A stretch of DNA of 64,000 bases from Nitrospira sp. (GCA_024998685.1 JACOEH010000013.1:45702-109701), one strand, 5' to 3'; positions 30,666-41,460 are shown, counted from the first letter of the stretch. Numbers and translations: made by a program. The notes: generated from the letters alone by a model not told the origin.

Positions 30666-31661
30666 TTAGTACGCCGCCAGTTTCCTTGCAGCGGCGATAA
30701 TATCGCTCGGCTTCGGAAGAAAGAATTCCTCCAACGGCGTGCTGAACGGCACGGGCGTATCCGGCGGCGCGATACGTACGATCGGCCCGTCCAAACAATC
30801 GAAACAGTCTTCCGCCAACAGCGCCGCGACCTCGGCTCCGATGCCGCCGGTCTTATTGTCTTCATGCAGAAGAAGGGCTTTGCTGGTCTTTCGCACCGAC
30901 GCGAAAATGGTCTCCTTGTCGAGCGGCATCAATGTGCGTAAGTCGACGACTTCGAGATCGATCCCTTCCTGGGTCAAAGTCTGAGCCGCTTCGAGTGCGA
31001 GGTGTACCATCGCGCCGTAGGTGATGACCGAAATATCGTTGCCCACCCGTTTTATATCGGCCTTTCCGAGCGGCACCACGAAGTCTTCTTTAGGCAAGAC
31101 TGATTTGATACGTCGGTAGAGAAATTTATGCTCAAAGTAGATCACCGGGTTGGGGTCGCGAATCGCCGCCTTGAGGAGCCCTTTGGCGTCGTACGGCGTG
31201 GACGGGGCGACCAACTTGAGTCCCGGAGAATGGAAAAACCAGCCTTCGGGACATTCAGAATGGAACGGCCCGCCGTGCACACCACCGCCGAACGGCGCGC
31301 GGATGACCATCGGCACCGCGGCTCCCCATCGGTAGTGATTCTTGGCGGCCACCTCGGTAATCTGGTCGAAGGCGCAGGAAATGAAGTCCGCAAACTGCAT
31401 CTCTACGACCGGACGCAGCCCCATCATGGCTGCGCCGATCGCGGCCCCGACAAATCCCGACTCGGCAAGCGGCGTATCGAGCACTCGCCACTCGCCGTAC
31501 TTTTGGAGAAACCCTTCGGTAATCTTGAATGCCCCGCCGTACGTGCCGATATCCTCGCCCATCACAAACACCCGTTCATCACGGGCCATCTCTTCGTCCA
31601 AAGCCTGTGAGATCGCTTCCAGGTAACTGACTTCCTCGGAAGTTTGAGTCACGGTCATCAT
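30666..31661 (-). CDS. 2-oxo acid dehydrogenase E1 beta (start MMTVTQTSEE)
   Basis: MGEDIGTYGGAFKITEGF, DTPLAESGFVGAAIGAAMMGLRPVVEMQF. Confidence 0.94.
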   Translation of the reverse strand: MMTVTQTSEEVSYLEAISQALDEEMARDERVFVMGEDIGTYGGAFKITEGFLQKYGEWRVLDTPLAESGFVGAAIGAAMMGLRPVVEMQFADFISCAFDQITEVAAKNHYRWGAAVPMVIRAPFGGGVHGGPFHSECPEGWFFHSPGLKLVAPSTPYDAKGLLKAAIRDPNPVIYFEHKFLYRRIKSVLPKEDFVVPLGKADIKRVGNDISVITYGAMVHLALEAAQTLTQEGIDLEVVDLRTLMPLDKETIFASVRKTSKALLLHEDNKTGGIGAEVAALLAEDCFDCLDGPIVRIAPPDTPVPFSTPLEEFFLPKPSDIIAAARKLAAY

Positions 31662-31695
31662 GATAGAAGGCTCCTTCCGTGCCGATAGCGAACAG

Positions 31696-32700
31696 CTAAT
31701 AGCTGTCGGCTTTGTCTGCAAACACGCCTTCCAACACCTCCGGTCCTTCCGGCAGCGGGCTCTGTTCCGCGAATTCCACACCGGCCTCGACTTCGCTCTT
31801 CACGCGTTCGGTGACTTGTTGGAAAGAGGCGTCATCGCCATAGCCGAGTTCCTTGAGCAACCGCTCGGCTTTTACGATCGGATCTTTCTTCTTCCACTCT
31901 TCCAACAGCTCGCGCGGGACATATTTGGCCGGATCATGTTCGGAATGGCCGTGCATCCGCATCGTTTTGAACTCGAGAAAGGTCGGCCCTTCCCCTGCGC
32001 GCGCGCCGGCAATCGCCCGTTTTGCCGCCAGATGGACTGCCGCCACATCGTTGCCGTCCACGATTTCACCCGGCATGCCATAGGCCTTCGCCCGATCGAC
32101 GACATTCGGAATCGCCATTTGAAGACGAAGCGGCGTCGAGTAGGCGTATTGGTTGTTGTTGCAAAAAAAGACGACGGGGAGCTTCCGCACCGCTGCAAAG
32201 TTCATCGCTTCGTGGAAATCGCCCCTGCTGGCTCCCCCGTCACCGGTCCCTGCAAAGGCCACACGAGATTCACCTCTCATCTTGAAGGCCAGAGCCGCCC
32301 CTGCTGCCACCGGCAAATTATCCGCCAGATGGCTGACAAATCCGAAGACACCCCGCTTGAGATCTCCCATGTGGACATTACCGTCTTTTCCTTTGGTCGG
32401 GCCGGTCCTCTTGCCGAGATATTGAGCGAGAATCTCGCCGGTCGTGAAGCCTCGAATGAGGAAGGCCCCCATGTCTCGATGGAAAGGCGCGATGATATCG
32501 TCGCGCTCAAGCGCCGAAGCATACCCGACGGCAATCGCTTCCATTCCGTGGCTTGTATAGACTCCACCGACGATGCGTCCCTGCCGGTAGAGCGCCGTGA
32601 TCCTGTCTTCCAGCGCCCGAGTGAGCTTCAGGTAATAGTACATGTGGAGGAGATCGTCCCGCTTGATCTCCTTGGCGATGACTGCACGATCCATGACCAC
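31696..32700 (-). CDS. 2-oxo acid dehydrogenase E1 alpha
   Basis: GTGDGGASRGDFHEAMNFAAVRKLPVVFFCNNNQYAYSTP TPP motif. Confidence 0.94.
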   Translation of the reverse strand: MVMDRAVIAKEIKRDDLLHMYYYLKLTRALEDRITALYRQGRIVGGVYTSHGMEAIAVGYASALERDDIIAPFHRDMGAFLIRGFTTGEILAQYLGKRTGPTKGKDGNVHMGDLKRGVFGFVSHLADNLPVAAGAALAFKMRGESRVAFAGTGDGGASRGDFHEAMNFAAVRKLPVVFFCNNNQYAYSTPLRLQMAIPNVVDRAKAYGMPGEIVDGNDVAAVHLAAKRAIAGARAGEGPTFLEFKTMRMHGHSEHDPAKYVPRELLEEWKKKDPIVKAERLLKELGYGDDASFQQVTERVKSEVEAGVEFAEQSPLPEGPEVLEGVFADKADSY

Positions 32701-32715
32701 CTCCGAGTCGGTGCT

Positions 32716-33468
32716 TTACAGAGCCGGCATGTCCTTCCAGAGCAGCAATGGTTTGCCTGCTCGGCACAGCGGACAGTGCGCCGGCTCCCATTGCGGCATG
32801 TCGAGATCCGTCGTGTAGTAGAACGGATATTGGGCGAGTAATTGGTTCACCAACGGAAACTGACCGCTGTCACGCCGGGCAAAGACCATCATCCCCGCCG
32901 GCATCCCTCCATGGTCTGCGATGACTTTGCCCAGCTTGCTGACGCAATTGCCGCGTGTGGTGACGTCGTTGAGCGCCACGAACCGTTCACCGGCTTTGAC
33001 GGCTCCGACCACGATGTCCGTTCCGATCCGTCCTGTCTCGCAACTGTACGGCGTCAAGACCATCTCCAATTGCATGGAGACTCGCAGCTCAGCCGCAATC
33101 TCTTCCGCGAGTTGCTTCGCGGCAGAACTGGTCGCCATGAGGCCCGTGATCGGATTGCATTCGAACGTCCGTCTGATCCAGCCTGCCATATCTCCCGCGA
33201 TCTGCCGGATCAGGTCCGGAAAATGGGCGATGGATTCGAAGCGCAAATATGTCGCCGTATGGTGACCTGACACCACTTCCACGTGGGTATCGAAGAAGAC
33301 GCATCGGGACGTACGGAGAATCCGCAGGACGTCCTTCTCCGTCAGATCGGTGTGCAAGCCGACACGGACAATGCTCCTCAGCATTGCGTCGATCTCCGAC
33401 CTTTCATAGAGCGCTTGATGCCGCGCCACCGTTTTCATGAGAACCTGTTCAACCGTGCCGGCCGGCAT
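32716..33468 (-). CDS. Orotate phosphoribosyltransferase-like protein with C-terminal CxxC
   Basis: ERFVALNDVTTRGNCVSKLGKVI resembles the PRPP-binding loop; C-terminal HCPLCRAGKPLLLW. Confidence 0.65.
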   Translation of the reverse strand: MPAGTVEQVLMKTVARHQALYERSEIDAMLRSIVRVGLHTDLTEKDVLRILRTSRCVFFDTHVEVVSGHHTATYLRFESIAHFPDLIRQIAGDMAGWIRRTFECNPITGLMATSSAAKQLAEEIAAELRVSMQLEMVLTPYSCETGRIGTDIVVGAVKAGERFVALNDVTTRGNCVSKLGKVIADHGGMPAGMMVFARRDSGQFPLVNQLLAQYPFYYTTDLDMPQWEPAHCPLCRAGKPLLLWKDMPAL

Positions 33469-34462
33469 TCTCACCCCCATGCGTTGCGCTCACCACATGA
33501 GTCCTCAGCACGCCGATGGGCTGGATTTCCAGCTCCACCACGTCACCGGGCTTCAAGTAACGGTCCATCTCCAAACCGCACCCTCCTCCCACCGTTCCCG
33601 AACCGAAGACATCCCCAGGATAGATCGTTTCTCCTCGCGACACATGGGCGATCATTTGGGGGAATGACCAATGGATCGCCCCAAATCGCCCTCGCGACCA
33701 TTCTTCTCCGTTGACCCTGGCAATCATCGTCAAGGCACCGAGATCCGCAATCTCATCGAGGGTTATGAGGCAAGGGCCCATCGCCGTGGCAAAATCCTTG
33801 CCCTTCGCCGGACCCAGCCGACAGGCCATTTCTTGAAATTGAATATCCCTCGCGCTGAAATCGTTCATGATCGTGTAACCGGCGATGTAATCCTCCGCGT
33901 GCCGTTCAGAGATGTCACGACCCTGTCGCCCGATCACGCACGCAAGTTCCAGCTCATAATCCAATTTGGCCGTATCCAACGGCCAGGGAAGAGGCTCGTC
34001 AGGCCCTATGATCGTGCGGTGGTTCCCTTTGTAGTAAACCGGAGCCTTGTACCACTCCGGTGGGATCGGCTGGCCCCGCTTCTTCGATGTCGCGGCGATA
34101 TGATCTTCAAACGCGATAAAATCCCGGAGCGATGGCGGATCAGGGAGAGGAGCAGCGAGTGGCACATCGGCGAACGAATAGATAAGCGTCTCACCGGACG
34201 GACCGTTGAATGAAGAGGGAAGCGCGGTCACATAATCTTTCGCTCGACGGGCCGCCGCCAGCGTGGAAGATCCTCCTTCGAGAAACTCCAGCATGGTCGC
34301 CGGAACCTGCGCGTCGGCCAGCCGGCGTGGTTGTGCCTCCTGTTGATCCGCCAACCAACGGGCGTAGGCCATATTCAAATCCACTATTCGTTGGTCGTGT
34401 ATCGCTCCGACTCTTGTAAATGTACCGAGGGAAGTGTTGACTCGAAAACTGACGAGCTTCAT
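33449..34462 (-). CDS. Fumarylacetoacetate hydrolase family protein
   Basis: ELACVIGRQGRDISERHAEDYIAGYTIMNDFSARDIQ; downstream of homogentisate dioxygenase. Confidence 0.92.
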   Translation of the reverse strand: MKLVSFRVNTSLGTFTRVGAIHDQRIVDLNMAYARWLADQQEAQPRRLADAQVPATMLEFLEGGSSTLAAARRAKDYVTALPSSFNGPSGETLIYSFADVPLAAPLPDPPSLRDFIAFEDHIAATSKKRGQPIPPEWYKAPVYYKGNHRTIIGPDEPLPWPLDTAKLDYELELACVIGRQGRDISERHAEDYIAGYTIMNDFSARDIQFQEMACRLGPAKGKDFATAMGPCLITLDEIADLGALTMIARVNGEEWSRGRFGAIHWSFPQMIAHVSRGETIYPGDVFGSGTVGGGCGLEMDRYLKPGDVVELEIQPIGVLRTHVVSATHGGENAGRHG

Positions 34463-35580
34463 CGACGGCTCCAGCTCAATGCGTAGTCTTTGATCTCCAC
34501 CGGCTCCATCTCCGGTTGGACCGTGAAGGGAGTCTTGGATTCGATCATCACCGCCACTTCGGTGGTGTGCATTTTCGTCTTACCGGCTTGGACCGCCTGC
34601 GGTTGTGGTCCGTGGTGGATACCCTGCGGGTGTAACGTGAGCATCCCCGCTTGGATCCCCGCGCGGCTGAAGAATTCTCCCTCATGATAGAACAGCACTT
34701 CATCGTAGTCGGTATTTCGATGGTAAAAAGGCACGCGCAAGGCCTCCGGATCACTTTCCAACGGCCTCGGAGCAAACGTGGAGATGAGGCATCCTCCGGC
34801 TTGGAATGTCTGATGGACGCTCGGCGGCAGATGGTAGCGGGGACTGACGACCGGCCGGAAATCCCGCACGTTCAGCTTCGCAACCCACAGATCTCCTTTC
34901 CACCCGACGACATCCATGGGATAGAAGGGATAGGTCACTCCGGTCCATTCACCTTGACGCTTGATGCGGACCTCCCATGTTTGAAATCCGGTTTCCGCCG
35001 GTTCGACCGTCTCCAGCTCAGGAGCAAGCAACACGCCTTTATCGAACAGCGCATGTTGTCCGAGGGGACCTCGATCCGGCATGACCGTAGGAATCGGGGT
35101 CTCCATAATCAGCGAAAAAGAAGGTTCCGTATCGACGTGAATTCGATAGGTCGTCCCTTTGGGAATCACCACGTAATCGCCCGGCTCGTAGGAAAGAACG
35201 CCATAATCCGTCTCAAACCTGCCTCTGCCCAGATGGACGAAATAGACTTCGTCTCCATCCGCATTGCGCACGAAATAGGGCATGGTCTCTCGCCGGCAGG
35301 ACATGTGGAGAGAGACATCCCGGCTTTGCATCATCAATACGGATTGCGTGGTATTGGATAATGCGGCCTTGGGAATCTGCGTGCAGGCGAAGGCCCGCGG
35401 TCTCAGCTTCCCCTCGATAGCGATCCACGCTGTCGGCGGATGTGTCCGGTAGAGATGAGAAACCGAGCCCACGAAACCGTTTCGTCCATGCTCTTCTTCA
35501 TACAGCCCTTCGGGAATTCCTACATGGGCCTGGTTGGGAACTTTTCCTCTCCGCTTGAGATACATGGCCGACTCCCACAA
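34459..35580 (-). CDS. hmgA: Homogentisate 1,2-dioxygenase
   Basis: NADGDEVYFVHLGRGRFETDYGVLSYEPGDYVVIPKGTTYRI; YHRNTDYDEVLFYHEGEFFSR; HPQGIHHGPQP. Confidence 0.9.
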   Translation of the reverse strand: MWESAMYLKRRGKVPNQAHVGIPEGLYEEEHGRNGFVGSVSHLYRTHPPTAWIAIEGKLRPRAFACTQIPKAALSNTTQSVLMMQSRDVSLHMSCRRETMPYFVRNADGDEVYFVHLGRGRFETDYGVLSYEPGDYVVIPKGTTYRIHVDTEPSFSLIMETPIPTVMPDRGPLGQHALFDKGVLLAPELETVEPAETGFQTWEVRIKRQGEWTGVTYPFYPMDVVGWKGDLWVAKLNVRDFRPVVSPRYHLPPSVHQTFQAGGCLISTFAPRPLESDPEALRVPFYHRNTDYDEVLFYHEGEFFSRAGIQAGMLTLHPQGIHHGPQPQAVQAGKTKMHTTEVAVMIESKTPFTVQPEMEPVEIKDYALSWSRR

Positions 35581-35596
35581 GGAGTGGATCGTCCGG

Positions 35597-36190
35597 CTAG
35601 GACGCCTTTTTCAGCGGTTTCTTTTGCTTTTGCCCTGACAGCGGCGATGAGTCGTAATCAATGATGGTCCTCTCGACCCCGGAAGTTTGATCTCGTTCGA
35701 TATCCTTGTACAGTGACTCCACCGTGCTCCTGACAAAGGTCCTCGCCGCCGCTTCACCATGCTGCCGCTGGGTCAGTTCGAAGAACAGCCCACTGTGGGG
35801 AAAGAGAGGATAGGTGAAGCGTTGCTTAAGCGGTCCAAACCCATCCCGTCCCTCTTTGACCGGCCCGCTGAACTTGACGCCATGCGCCTCCCACTCTCGG
35901 CACACAGCTTCGATATCATCGACTTCGAGAGCCACGTGCTGCACGCCTTGTCCATACCGTTCTATGAATTCGTTGATTTGAGACTTTCCCGTCTTGTCGT
36001 GACCCTGCATGAGGGCGATCTTGGCCGTTCCGCGCTGTACGACGATCGTATCCATCGATGAGGTGTGACTTCCGACATCCCTCGCCGACCAGATCACTTC
36101 AAAACCCAAGATCTTGGCGAACAGGAATTCCGCTGCTTCAAGATTGTCGACACAGAGAGTCACATGATCAAAACCGGTGGCCTGTTCCAT
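35597..36190 (-). CDS. Single-module VOC protein resembling the C-terminal half of 4-hydroxyphenylpyruvate dioxygenase
   Basis: FDHVTLCVDNLEAAEFLFAKILGFEV; GKSQINEFIERYGQGVQHVALEVDDIE; LFFELTQRQ (H-H-E metal ligands). Confidence 0.8.
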   Translation of the reverse strand: MEQATGFDHVTLCVDNLEAAEFLFAKILGFEVIWSARDVGSHTSSMDTIVVQRGTAKIALMQGHDKTGKSQINEFIERYGQGVQHVALEVDDIEAVCREWEAHGVKFSGPVKEGRDGFGPLKQRFTYPLFPHSGLFFELTQRQHGEAAARTFVRSTVESLYKDIERDQTSGVERTIIDYDSSPLSGQKQKKPLKKAS

Positions 36191-36229
36191 GGCGCCTCCG
36201 CCTCACACCGCTTTGAATCTTCATATCTC

Positions 36230-36447
36230 CAGCATCTCTCCATATACATCATAATAATTACACATTGCATGATATGATCTTACTATGATCAATGAATCAT
36301 TACAAGAATGGACATACCCATATTGGGATACTATTACTCGCATACTTATTTATACAACAGGCAATCATCGATTCTTTGTCTATTGAGATGGCAATATAAA
36401 AACGTTATTATCAATCGAGACCGGATCCGCACCATCAAGAAGATAAG
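36230..36447. promoter_or_regulatory. AT-rich divergent intergenic control region
   Basis: Markedly AT-rich ~200 bp between two long divergent operons. Confidence 0.6.
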
Positions 36448-37206
36448 TTGGAGGTGCCTATGACCTTCTATCAAAGAATGAGGCGACTCGTACTTGAGCA
36501 TGGAGCCATCAACAATTCCTATCTCAATCGTTTTCGCTCAGGCGAGCTCTCCGACGAGGATCTCCACGAATTTGCGGTGGAGTTCTATAACTTCGCCAGA
36601 TTTTTTCCTCAGATTCTGGTCGCTCAGCTTGTGAACACGGAGGACGAGCAAATCGCCGACGAGCTGACCAAAGTACTGTATTCCGAACTTGGCGACGGAG
36701 AGGCCCGGCGTCGCCATGAACTTCTATATCGAGACTTTTTACGATCCCTCGGTGTCGATGTTCATGATGCCATGACCCGTTCGATGCTTCCTTCCACTCG
36801 CGCCTATATCGAAGGGATGGAACGGCTCTACAGCGATGGTAACCATGCGAAAGCCTTGGGTGCCTCATTCGGCCTGGAAAATATGGCTATCACGATGTGG
36901 GATCACCTGATCCCGGGTCTCGTCCATCTCAGAACGATTCGTCACCCACACATGGACCTGACGTATTTTACGTTTCACCGGGAACTGGAGCAGAGTCATG
37001 AGGAGGCCATGAAACACGCCGTTCAAGTCATGGACGACGGCGTTGGCTCGACGACACTGTCGTTTCACCAGCAAGAAGACTTTCGGCTTGGCGTGACGGC
37101 CGTCCTAGACTATCTGGAGGGATTTTGGATGGGACTTGAGAGCCACCGTCCTACCGACGTTGGCCGGTCCGCACGACATGAAATGAATGCAGCGGCCTCC
37201 CAATAA
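36448..37206 (+). CDS. Heme-oxygenase-like diiron protein (TenA/PqqC/iron-containing redox enzyme superfamily)
   Basis: LYSELGDGEARRRHELLYRDFL, FGLENMAITMWDHL, FTFHRELEQSHEEAMKHAVQ conserved Glu/His pattern. Confidence 0.75.
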   Translation: MEVPMTFYQRMRRLVLEHGAINNSYLNRFRSGELSDEDLHEFAVEFYNFARFFPQILVAQLVNTEDEQIADELTKVLYSELGDGEARRRHELLYRDFLRSLGVDVHDAMTRSMLPSTRAYIEGMERLYSDGNHAKALGASFGLENMAITMWDHLIPGLVHLRTIRHPHMDLTYFTFHRELEQSHEEAMKHAVQVMDDGVGSTTLSFHQQEDFRLGVTAVLDYLEGFWMGLESHRPTDVGRSARHEMNAAASQ

Positions 37207-37259
37207 CCACAGGGGAGCGATAGCGCTCCATTTCCGGCGCAAGCGGGCGGGAGGGTCAT

Positions 37260-38975
37260 ATGCAACAGCCCTGGATCAGTCAATACGATGCCGGCGTTCC
37301 GGCGAACATCGGGTATCCCGATTGGACCGTGCCGGACATGTTGCGACATTCAGCGGCACGCGCTCCGGGCTCGCCCGCCTTGCTCTTCTATGGCACCCGC
37401 ATTTCTTATCGCGATCTCGATGACTTGACGACTCGCCTGGCGGTCGCTCTTCACGGACTTGGAGTTAAGCGTGGTGATCGGGTCGCACTCATGCTCCCGA
37501 ACATTCCACAATCGGTCATCGCGTACTACGGCATCATGAAGGCCGGAGCCGTCGTCGTTCCCACCAATCCGCTCTACGTCGAACGAGAAATCCAGACGCA
37601 ATTGGTGGATTCCGGGAGCGACACCATTGTCGCCCTTGACCTGTTCTACCCGCGCATCCGGACTGTCCAGACGGCAACCACCTTCCCCAGGAAGATCATC
37701 ATGACAAGTATTCGTGACTTTCTCCCGCCGTGGAAGAAGTTCCTGTATCCCCTCAAAGCTCGCCTAGCCAGGCGATGGATTTCCACTCCAACCGGACCAT
37801 CGATACACAACCTCATCGAGCTGTTGAACTCGACTCCCGGTATGGGTTGGGATCAGGCTTCCGACGTACCGAGGGTCAGCCCGGACGACCTTGCGCAACT
37901 CCAATACACAGGCGGGACAACCGGCATACCGAAGGGCGTGATGTTGACCCATCGGAACGTGGTCGTGAACACTCTCCAAGGACGCGCGTGGGATCCGCAT
38001 TTTCGAGACGGCGGGGAATTATTTCTGGGGGCGATTCCCTTCTTCCACTGCTACGGCCAAAGCACCTGTCAAAACTTGGCCGTCGCGACCGGATGCCCGA
38101 TCGTGCTTCTTCCGCGTTTTCACCCCGACGAGGCGGTAAAAGCGATCCACAATCATCGCATCACCATCTTCTCGGGCGTCCCGATGATGTTCGCGAAGAT
38201 CAACGAAGTCTCCCACATCGAACGCTACAATTTACGTTCTCTGCGGGTCTGCCTGAGCGGTGCCAGTCCGCTGCCGGCGGACGTGCAAAAGGAGTTTGAG
38301 CGGACGACCGGAGTGAGGATCGCGGAAGGATATGGGCTGACCGAAGCAGGACCGACCACTCACTGCAATCCCTTACATAGCGACCACCCATCAGGCGCGA
38401 TAGGGCTTCCATTCCCGGATACGGAAGCGCGCGTGATCGACTCAGACACGGGTCTGCACGACGTTCCCGACGGTGAACCGGGTGAATTGATCGTGCGGGG
38501 TCCCCAGATCATGCGGGGCTACTGGAATAAGGAAGAGGAGACGCAGGCTGTTTTGCGGGACGGCTGGCTCTTTACCGGTGACCTCGTGCGCAGGGACGGC
38601 GACGGCTACTTCTTTTTCGTCGATCGCAAGAAGGACATCATCAAATCCCATGGTGAAACGGTCTATCCGCGAGAGGTTGAAGAGGTGTTGCTCCAACACC
38701 CGGCCGTCTCCGAGGCAGCCGTCGTGGGGGTCGCAGATCATATCTACGGTGAACTCATTGAAGCGTACATCGTGACGAAACCCGGGTCACTCGTCACGAA
38801 ACAGGAATTGATTCGGCACTGCACCGGACGACTCGCTCGGTACAAGATTCCGTCGGCCGTTGAATTTCGTGAGGAATTGCCTCGGACGATCATCGGCAAA
38901 GTCCTGCGCCGGACGATGCGCGAAGAGGCGGTTCGCTCGCGCAGTGCCGAAACAGTTGAACATCAAGCGGTATGA
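37260..38975 (+). CDS. fadD: Long-chain fatty acid-CoA ligase
   Basis: LQYTGGTTGIPKGVMLTHRN, EGYGLTEAGP, FVDRKKDIIKSHGETVYPREVEEVLLQHP. Confidence 0.93.
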   Translation: MQQPWISQYDAGVPANIGYPDWTVPDMLRHSAARAPGSPALLFYGTRISYRDLDDLTTRLAVALHGLGVKRGDRVALMLPNIPQSVIAYYGIMKAGAVVVPTNPLYVEREIQTQLVDSGSDTIVALDLFYPRIRTVQTATTFPRKIIMTSIRDFLPPWKKFLYPLKARLARRWISTPTGPSIHNLIELLNSTPGMGWDQASDVPRVSPDDLAQLQYTGGTTGIPKGVMLTHRNVVVNTLQGRAWDPHFRDGGELFLGAIPFFHCYGQSTCQNLAVATGCPIVLLPRFHPDEAVKAIHNHRITIFSGVPMMFAKINEVSHIERYNLRSLRVCLSGASPLPADVQKEFERTTGVRIAEGYGLTEAGPTTHCNPLHSDHPSGAIGLPFPDTEARVIDSDTGLHDVPDGEPGELIVRGPQIMRGYWNKEEETQAVLRDGWLFTGDLVRRDGDGYFFFVDRKKDIIKSHGETVYPREVEEVLLQHPAVSEAAVVGVADHIYGELIEAYIVTKPGSLVTKQELIRHCTGRLARYKIPSAVEFREELPRTIIGKVLRRTMREEAVRSRSAETVEHQAV

Positions 38976-38985
38976 GGGGGAGCCC

Positions 38986-40176
38986 GTGAAAGATCTCGTG
39001 ATCGTAACCGGCGTCCGAACTCCGATCGGAAATTACGGCGGAGTGCTAAAAGATGTGCCGGCACAGAAGCTCGGAGAACTGGCCGTGCGCGAGGTCATTG
39101 CGAAAACCGGCATCGATCCGACGGTGATCGAAGAAGTGATCATCGGTTGTGTGGGGCAGCCGAGTGATGCGTATAACATCGCCCGCGTCATCGCCCTCCA
39201 GGCCGGACTCCCCATCAAAACTCCAGCCTATACGGTTCAACGCAATTGCTCATCGGGCCTTCAGCCGTTTGTGAATGCCTACCAGAACCTCCAAAGCCAG
39301 GATGCCGATGTGCAAATCGTGGGCGGCGTCGAAAATATGAGCCGCGCCCCCTATCTCTCTCGGGACATGCGCTGGGGCAAGCGGCTGCGGCACGCCGAAT
39401 TCATCGACAGTATCTGGGAGGGATTGACGGACCCGGTCTGCGGCCAGCTCATGGGCCGGACCGCGGAAACGTTGGCGGAGGAGTTTGGAATCAGTCGTGC
39501 GGAACAGGACCGGTTTGCGGTGGAAAGTCATCGCCGCGCGTTTAAAGCCATGCGGGAAGGCCGACTGAAAGAGGAGCTCGTGCCCGTCACCGTCTCGAAA
39601 TCAGTGGCCGGACGCGAGGTTCCTCCGCTCGTGGTGACACAAGATGAAGGTCCAAACATCGGTCTGACCGAACCCCAACTTGCCCTCTACCCGCCCCTCT
39701 TCAAGGAGGGCGGCACCGTCACCGCAGGAAACAGTTGCCCGCTCAACGACGGGGCTGCCGCTGCGATCGTCATGTCGGCGGAACGAGCGCGTGATCTTGG
39801 CCTGCGTCCGTTGGGCCGTGTGAAAAGTTATGCCTTCGTGGGAGTGGACCCGGCACGCATGGGGGTCGGTCCGGTAGAAGCGCTCCCAGCAGCACTCAAG
39901 CGAATAGGCCTTAGCTTGGCCGATCTCGAGCTGATCGAAGTGAATGAGGCGTTTGCCGCTCAGTATCTTGCCGTCGAACGACTGCTGGGACTCAAACGAG
40001 AACTCGTCAACGTCAACGGCGGGGCTATCGCCCTGGGCCATCCTGTCGGAATGACCGGCACACGTCTTGTCATGACAGTTTTGCATGAAATGCGACGACG
40101 CGGCGCTGCCCTGGGGGCGGTCGCTCTGTGCGTCGGTGGTGGACAGGGAGCGGCAATGGTGCTGGAACAGATCTGA
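38986..40176 (+). CDS. Acetyl-CoA acyltransferase (thiolase); GTG start VKDLVIVTG
   Basis: [42 protein letters not shown]. Confidence 0.93.
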   Translation: MKDLVIVTGVRTPIGNYGGVLKDVPAQKLGELAVREVIAKTGIDPTVIEEVIIGCVGQPSDAYNIARVIALQAGLPIKTPAYTVQRNCSSGLQPFVNAYQNLQSQDADVQIVGGVENMSRAPYLSRDMRWGKRLRHAEFIDSIWEGLTDPVCGQLMGRTAETLAEEFGISRAEQDRFAVESHRRAFKAMREGRLKEELVPVTVSKSVAGREVPPLVVTQDEGPNIGLTEPQLALYPPLFKEGGTVTAGNSCPLNDGAAAAIVMSAERARDLGLRPLGRVKSYAFVGVDPARMGVGPVEALPAALKRIGLSLADLELIEVNEAFAAQYLAVERLLGLKRELVNVNGGAIALGHPVGMTGTRLVMTVLHEMRRRGAALGAVALCVGGGQGAAMVLEQI

Positions 40177-40203
40177 ACAGCACACTCGTTCAAGGAGCGC
40201 GAC

Positions 40204-41427
40204 ATGTACATCTATAAAGTCGGAGTCGTCGGTGCGGGGATGATGGGAGCCCAAATCGCGGAAGTGGTGAGTTATGCCGGACTACCGGTCGTATTGGCCG
40301 ATATCAATGAAGCCTTGGCGAAACGAGGCCTCGAATCGGTCCGAGCGATCTACCAGGCACGAGTCGACAAAGGGAAAATGACGGCGGAGCAACTCGAGGA
40401 GAAGATGTTGCTCGTGACCGCCTCGGCCGGTCTGGACGGCCTCAACGAGGTCGATCTTGTGATCGAGGCGGTATCGGAGGATGCAAAACTCAAGGCACAG
40501 GTCTTTCATGAGTTGGATCAGGTTTGCCCGCGAGGCACGATCTTGGCCAGTAACACGTCGGCTCTGTCCATCTCGGCTCTTGGTGCCGCCACGACAAGGC
40601 CGGATAAGGTGCTCGGCCTCCACTTTTTCAACCCAGCCTATGTGATGCGGCTCGTAGAGGTGGTGCCGGGACTCGCGACTGCCGCTCAGACGCTCGACGA
40701 TGCGGTGGGTTTTACCGAAAGCATCGGGAAACTGCCGATCGTGGTGAAGGAGTGCGCCGGCTTCTTGGTCAATCGTGTGCTGATGGCCTATGTGAACGAA
40801 GCCGTTCGCGCCTTGCAGGAAGGGGCGGCCACACGACAAGCCATCGATCAGGAGATGGTGTCATTCGGCATGCCGGTCGGGCCGCTGGCTCTTCTGGATG
40901 CGGTGGGTCTCGATATCTCGTACGAGGTCGCACGCCTTCTGTACCGCAGCTACGGGCCCCGCATGACACCGGCTCCCCTGCTTGAAGCCATGCTCAAGGC
41001 CGGCCGTCTGGGTGTCAAATCCGGCCATGGCTTCTATGACTATGTCGGGGGAGAAGAAGGAGGTCGCGATCAGGAAATGGAACACCTTCTCCAGGCGGTG
41101 AGGCCGAACCGTGACCAAGGAGTGACGCGATGGAGTCGCTCGCGGCTCCTCTGGGCGATGACAAACGAAGCCGTCACGGCACTTCAGGAAGGCGTGGCGT
41201 CGGCCGGCGACATCGATCTGGCGATGGTGGCAGGGGTCGGCTATCCCAAAGACAAAGAGGGCCCGCTACATTTCGCGGATCAGCTGGGGATCGATCAGGT
41301 CCTGCACGAGCTTGAGGACTTCGCTCACACGCTCGGACCGCGCTTTTGGCCGGCACCGATGCTGCGCAGGATGGTGGATGCCGGATTCACCGGGCGGATG
41401 GCGGGGCGAGGATTCTTCACCTATTGA
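40204..41427 (+). CDS. 3-hydroxyacyl-CoA dehydrogenase
   Basis: [49 protein letters not shown]; two C-terminal HCDH domains. Confidence 0.93.
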   Translation: MYIYKVGVVGAGMMGAQIAEVVSYAGLPVVLADINEALAKRGLESVRAIYQARVDKGKMTAEQLEEKMLLVTASAGLDGLNEVDLVIEAVSEDAKLKAQVFHELDQVCPRGTILASNTSALSISALGAATTRPDKVLGLHFFNPAYVMRLVEVVPGLATAAQTLDDAVGFTESIGKLPIVVKECAGFLVNRVLMAYVNEAVRALQEGAATRQAIDQEMVSFGMPVGPLALLDAVGLDISYEVARLLYRSYGPRMTPAPLLEAMLKAGRLGVKSGHGFYDYVGGEEGGRDQEMEHLLQAVRPNRDQGVTRWSRSRLLWAMTNEAVTALQEGVASAGDIDLAMVAGVGYPKDKEGPLHFADQLGIDQVLHELEDFAHTLGPRFWPAPMLRRMVDAGFTGRMAGRGFFTY

Positions 41428-41460
41428 TGGTCATAATACTGCCGGAAGAGGAGACACATC

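Noticed and set aside
30247-32841. Long plus-strand ORFs opposite the E1/E2 genes (e.g. 31660-32841, 393 aa)
   Set aside because: Antisense to conserved dehydrogenase genes; long antisense frames are expected in GC-rich coding DNA
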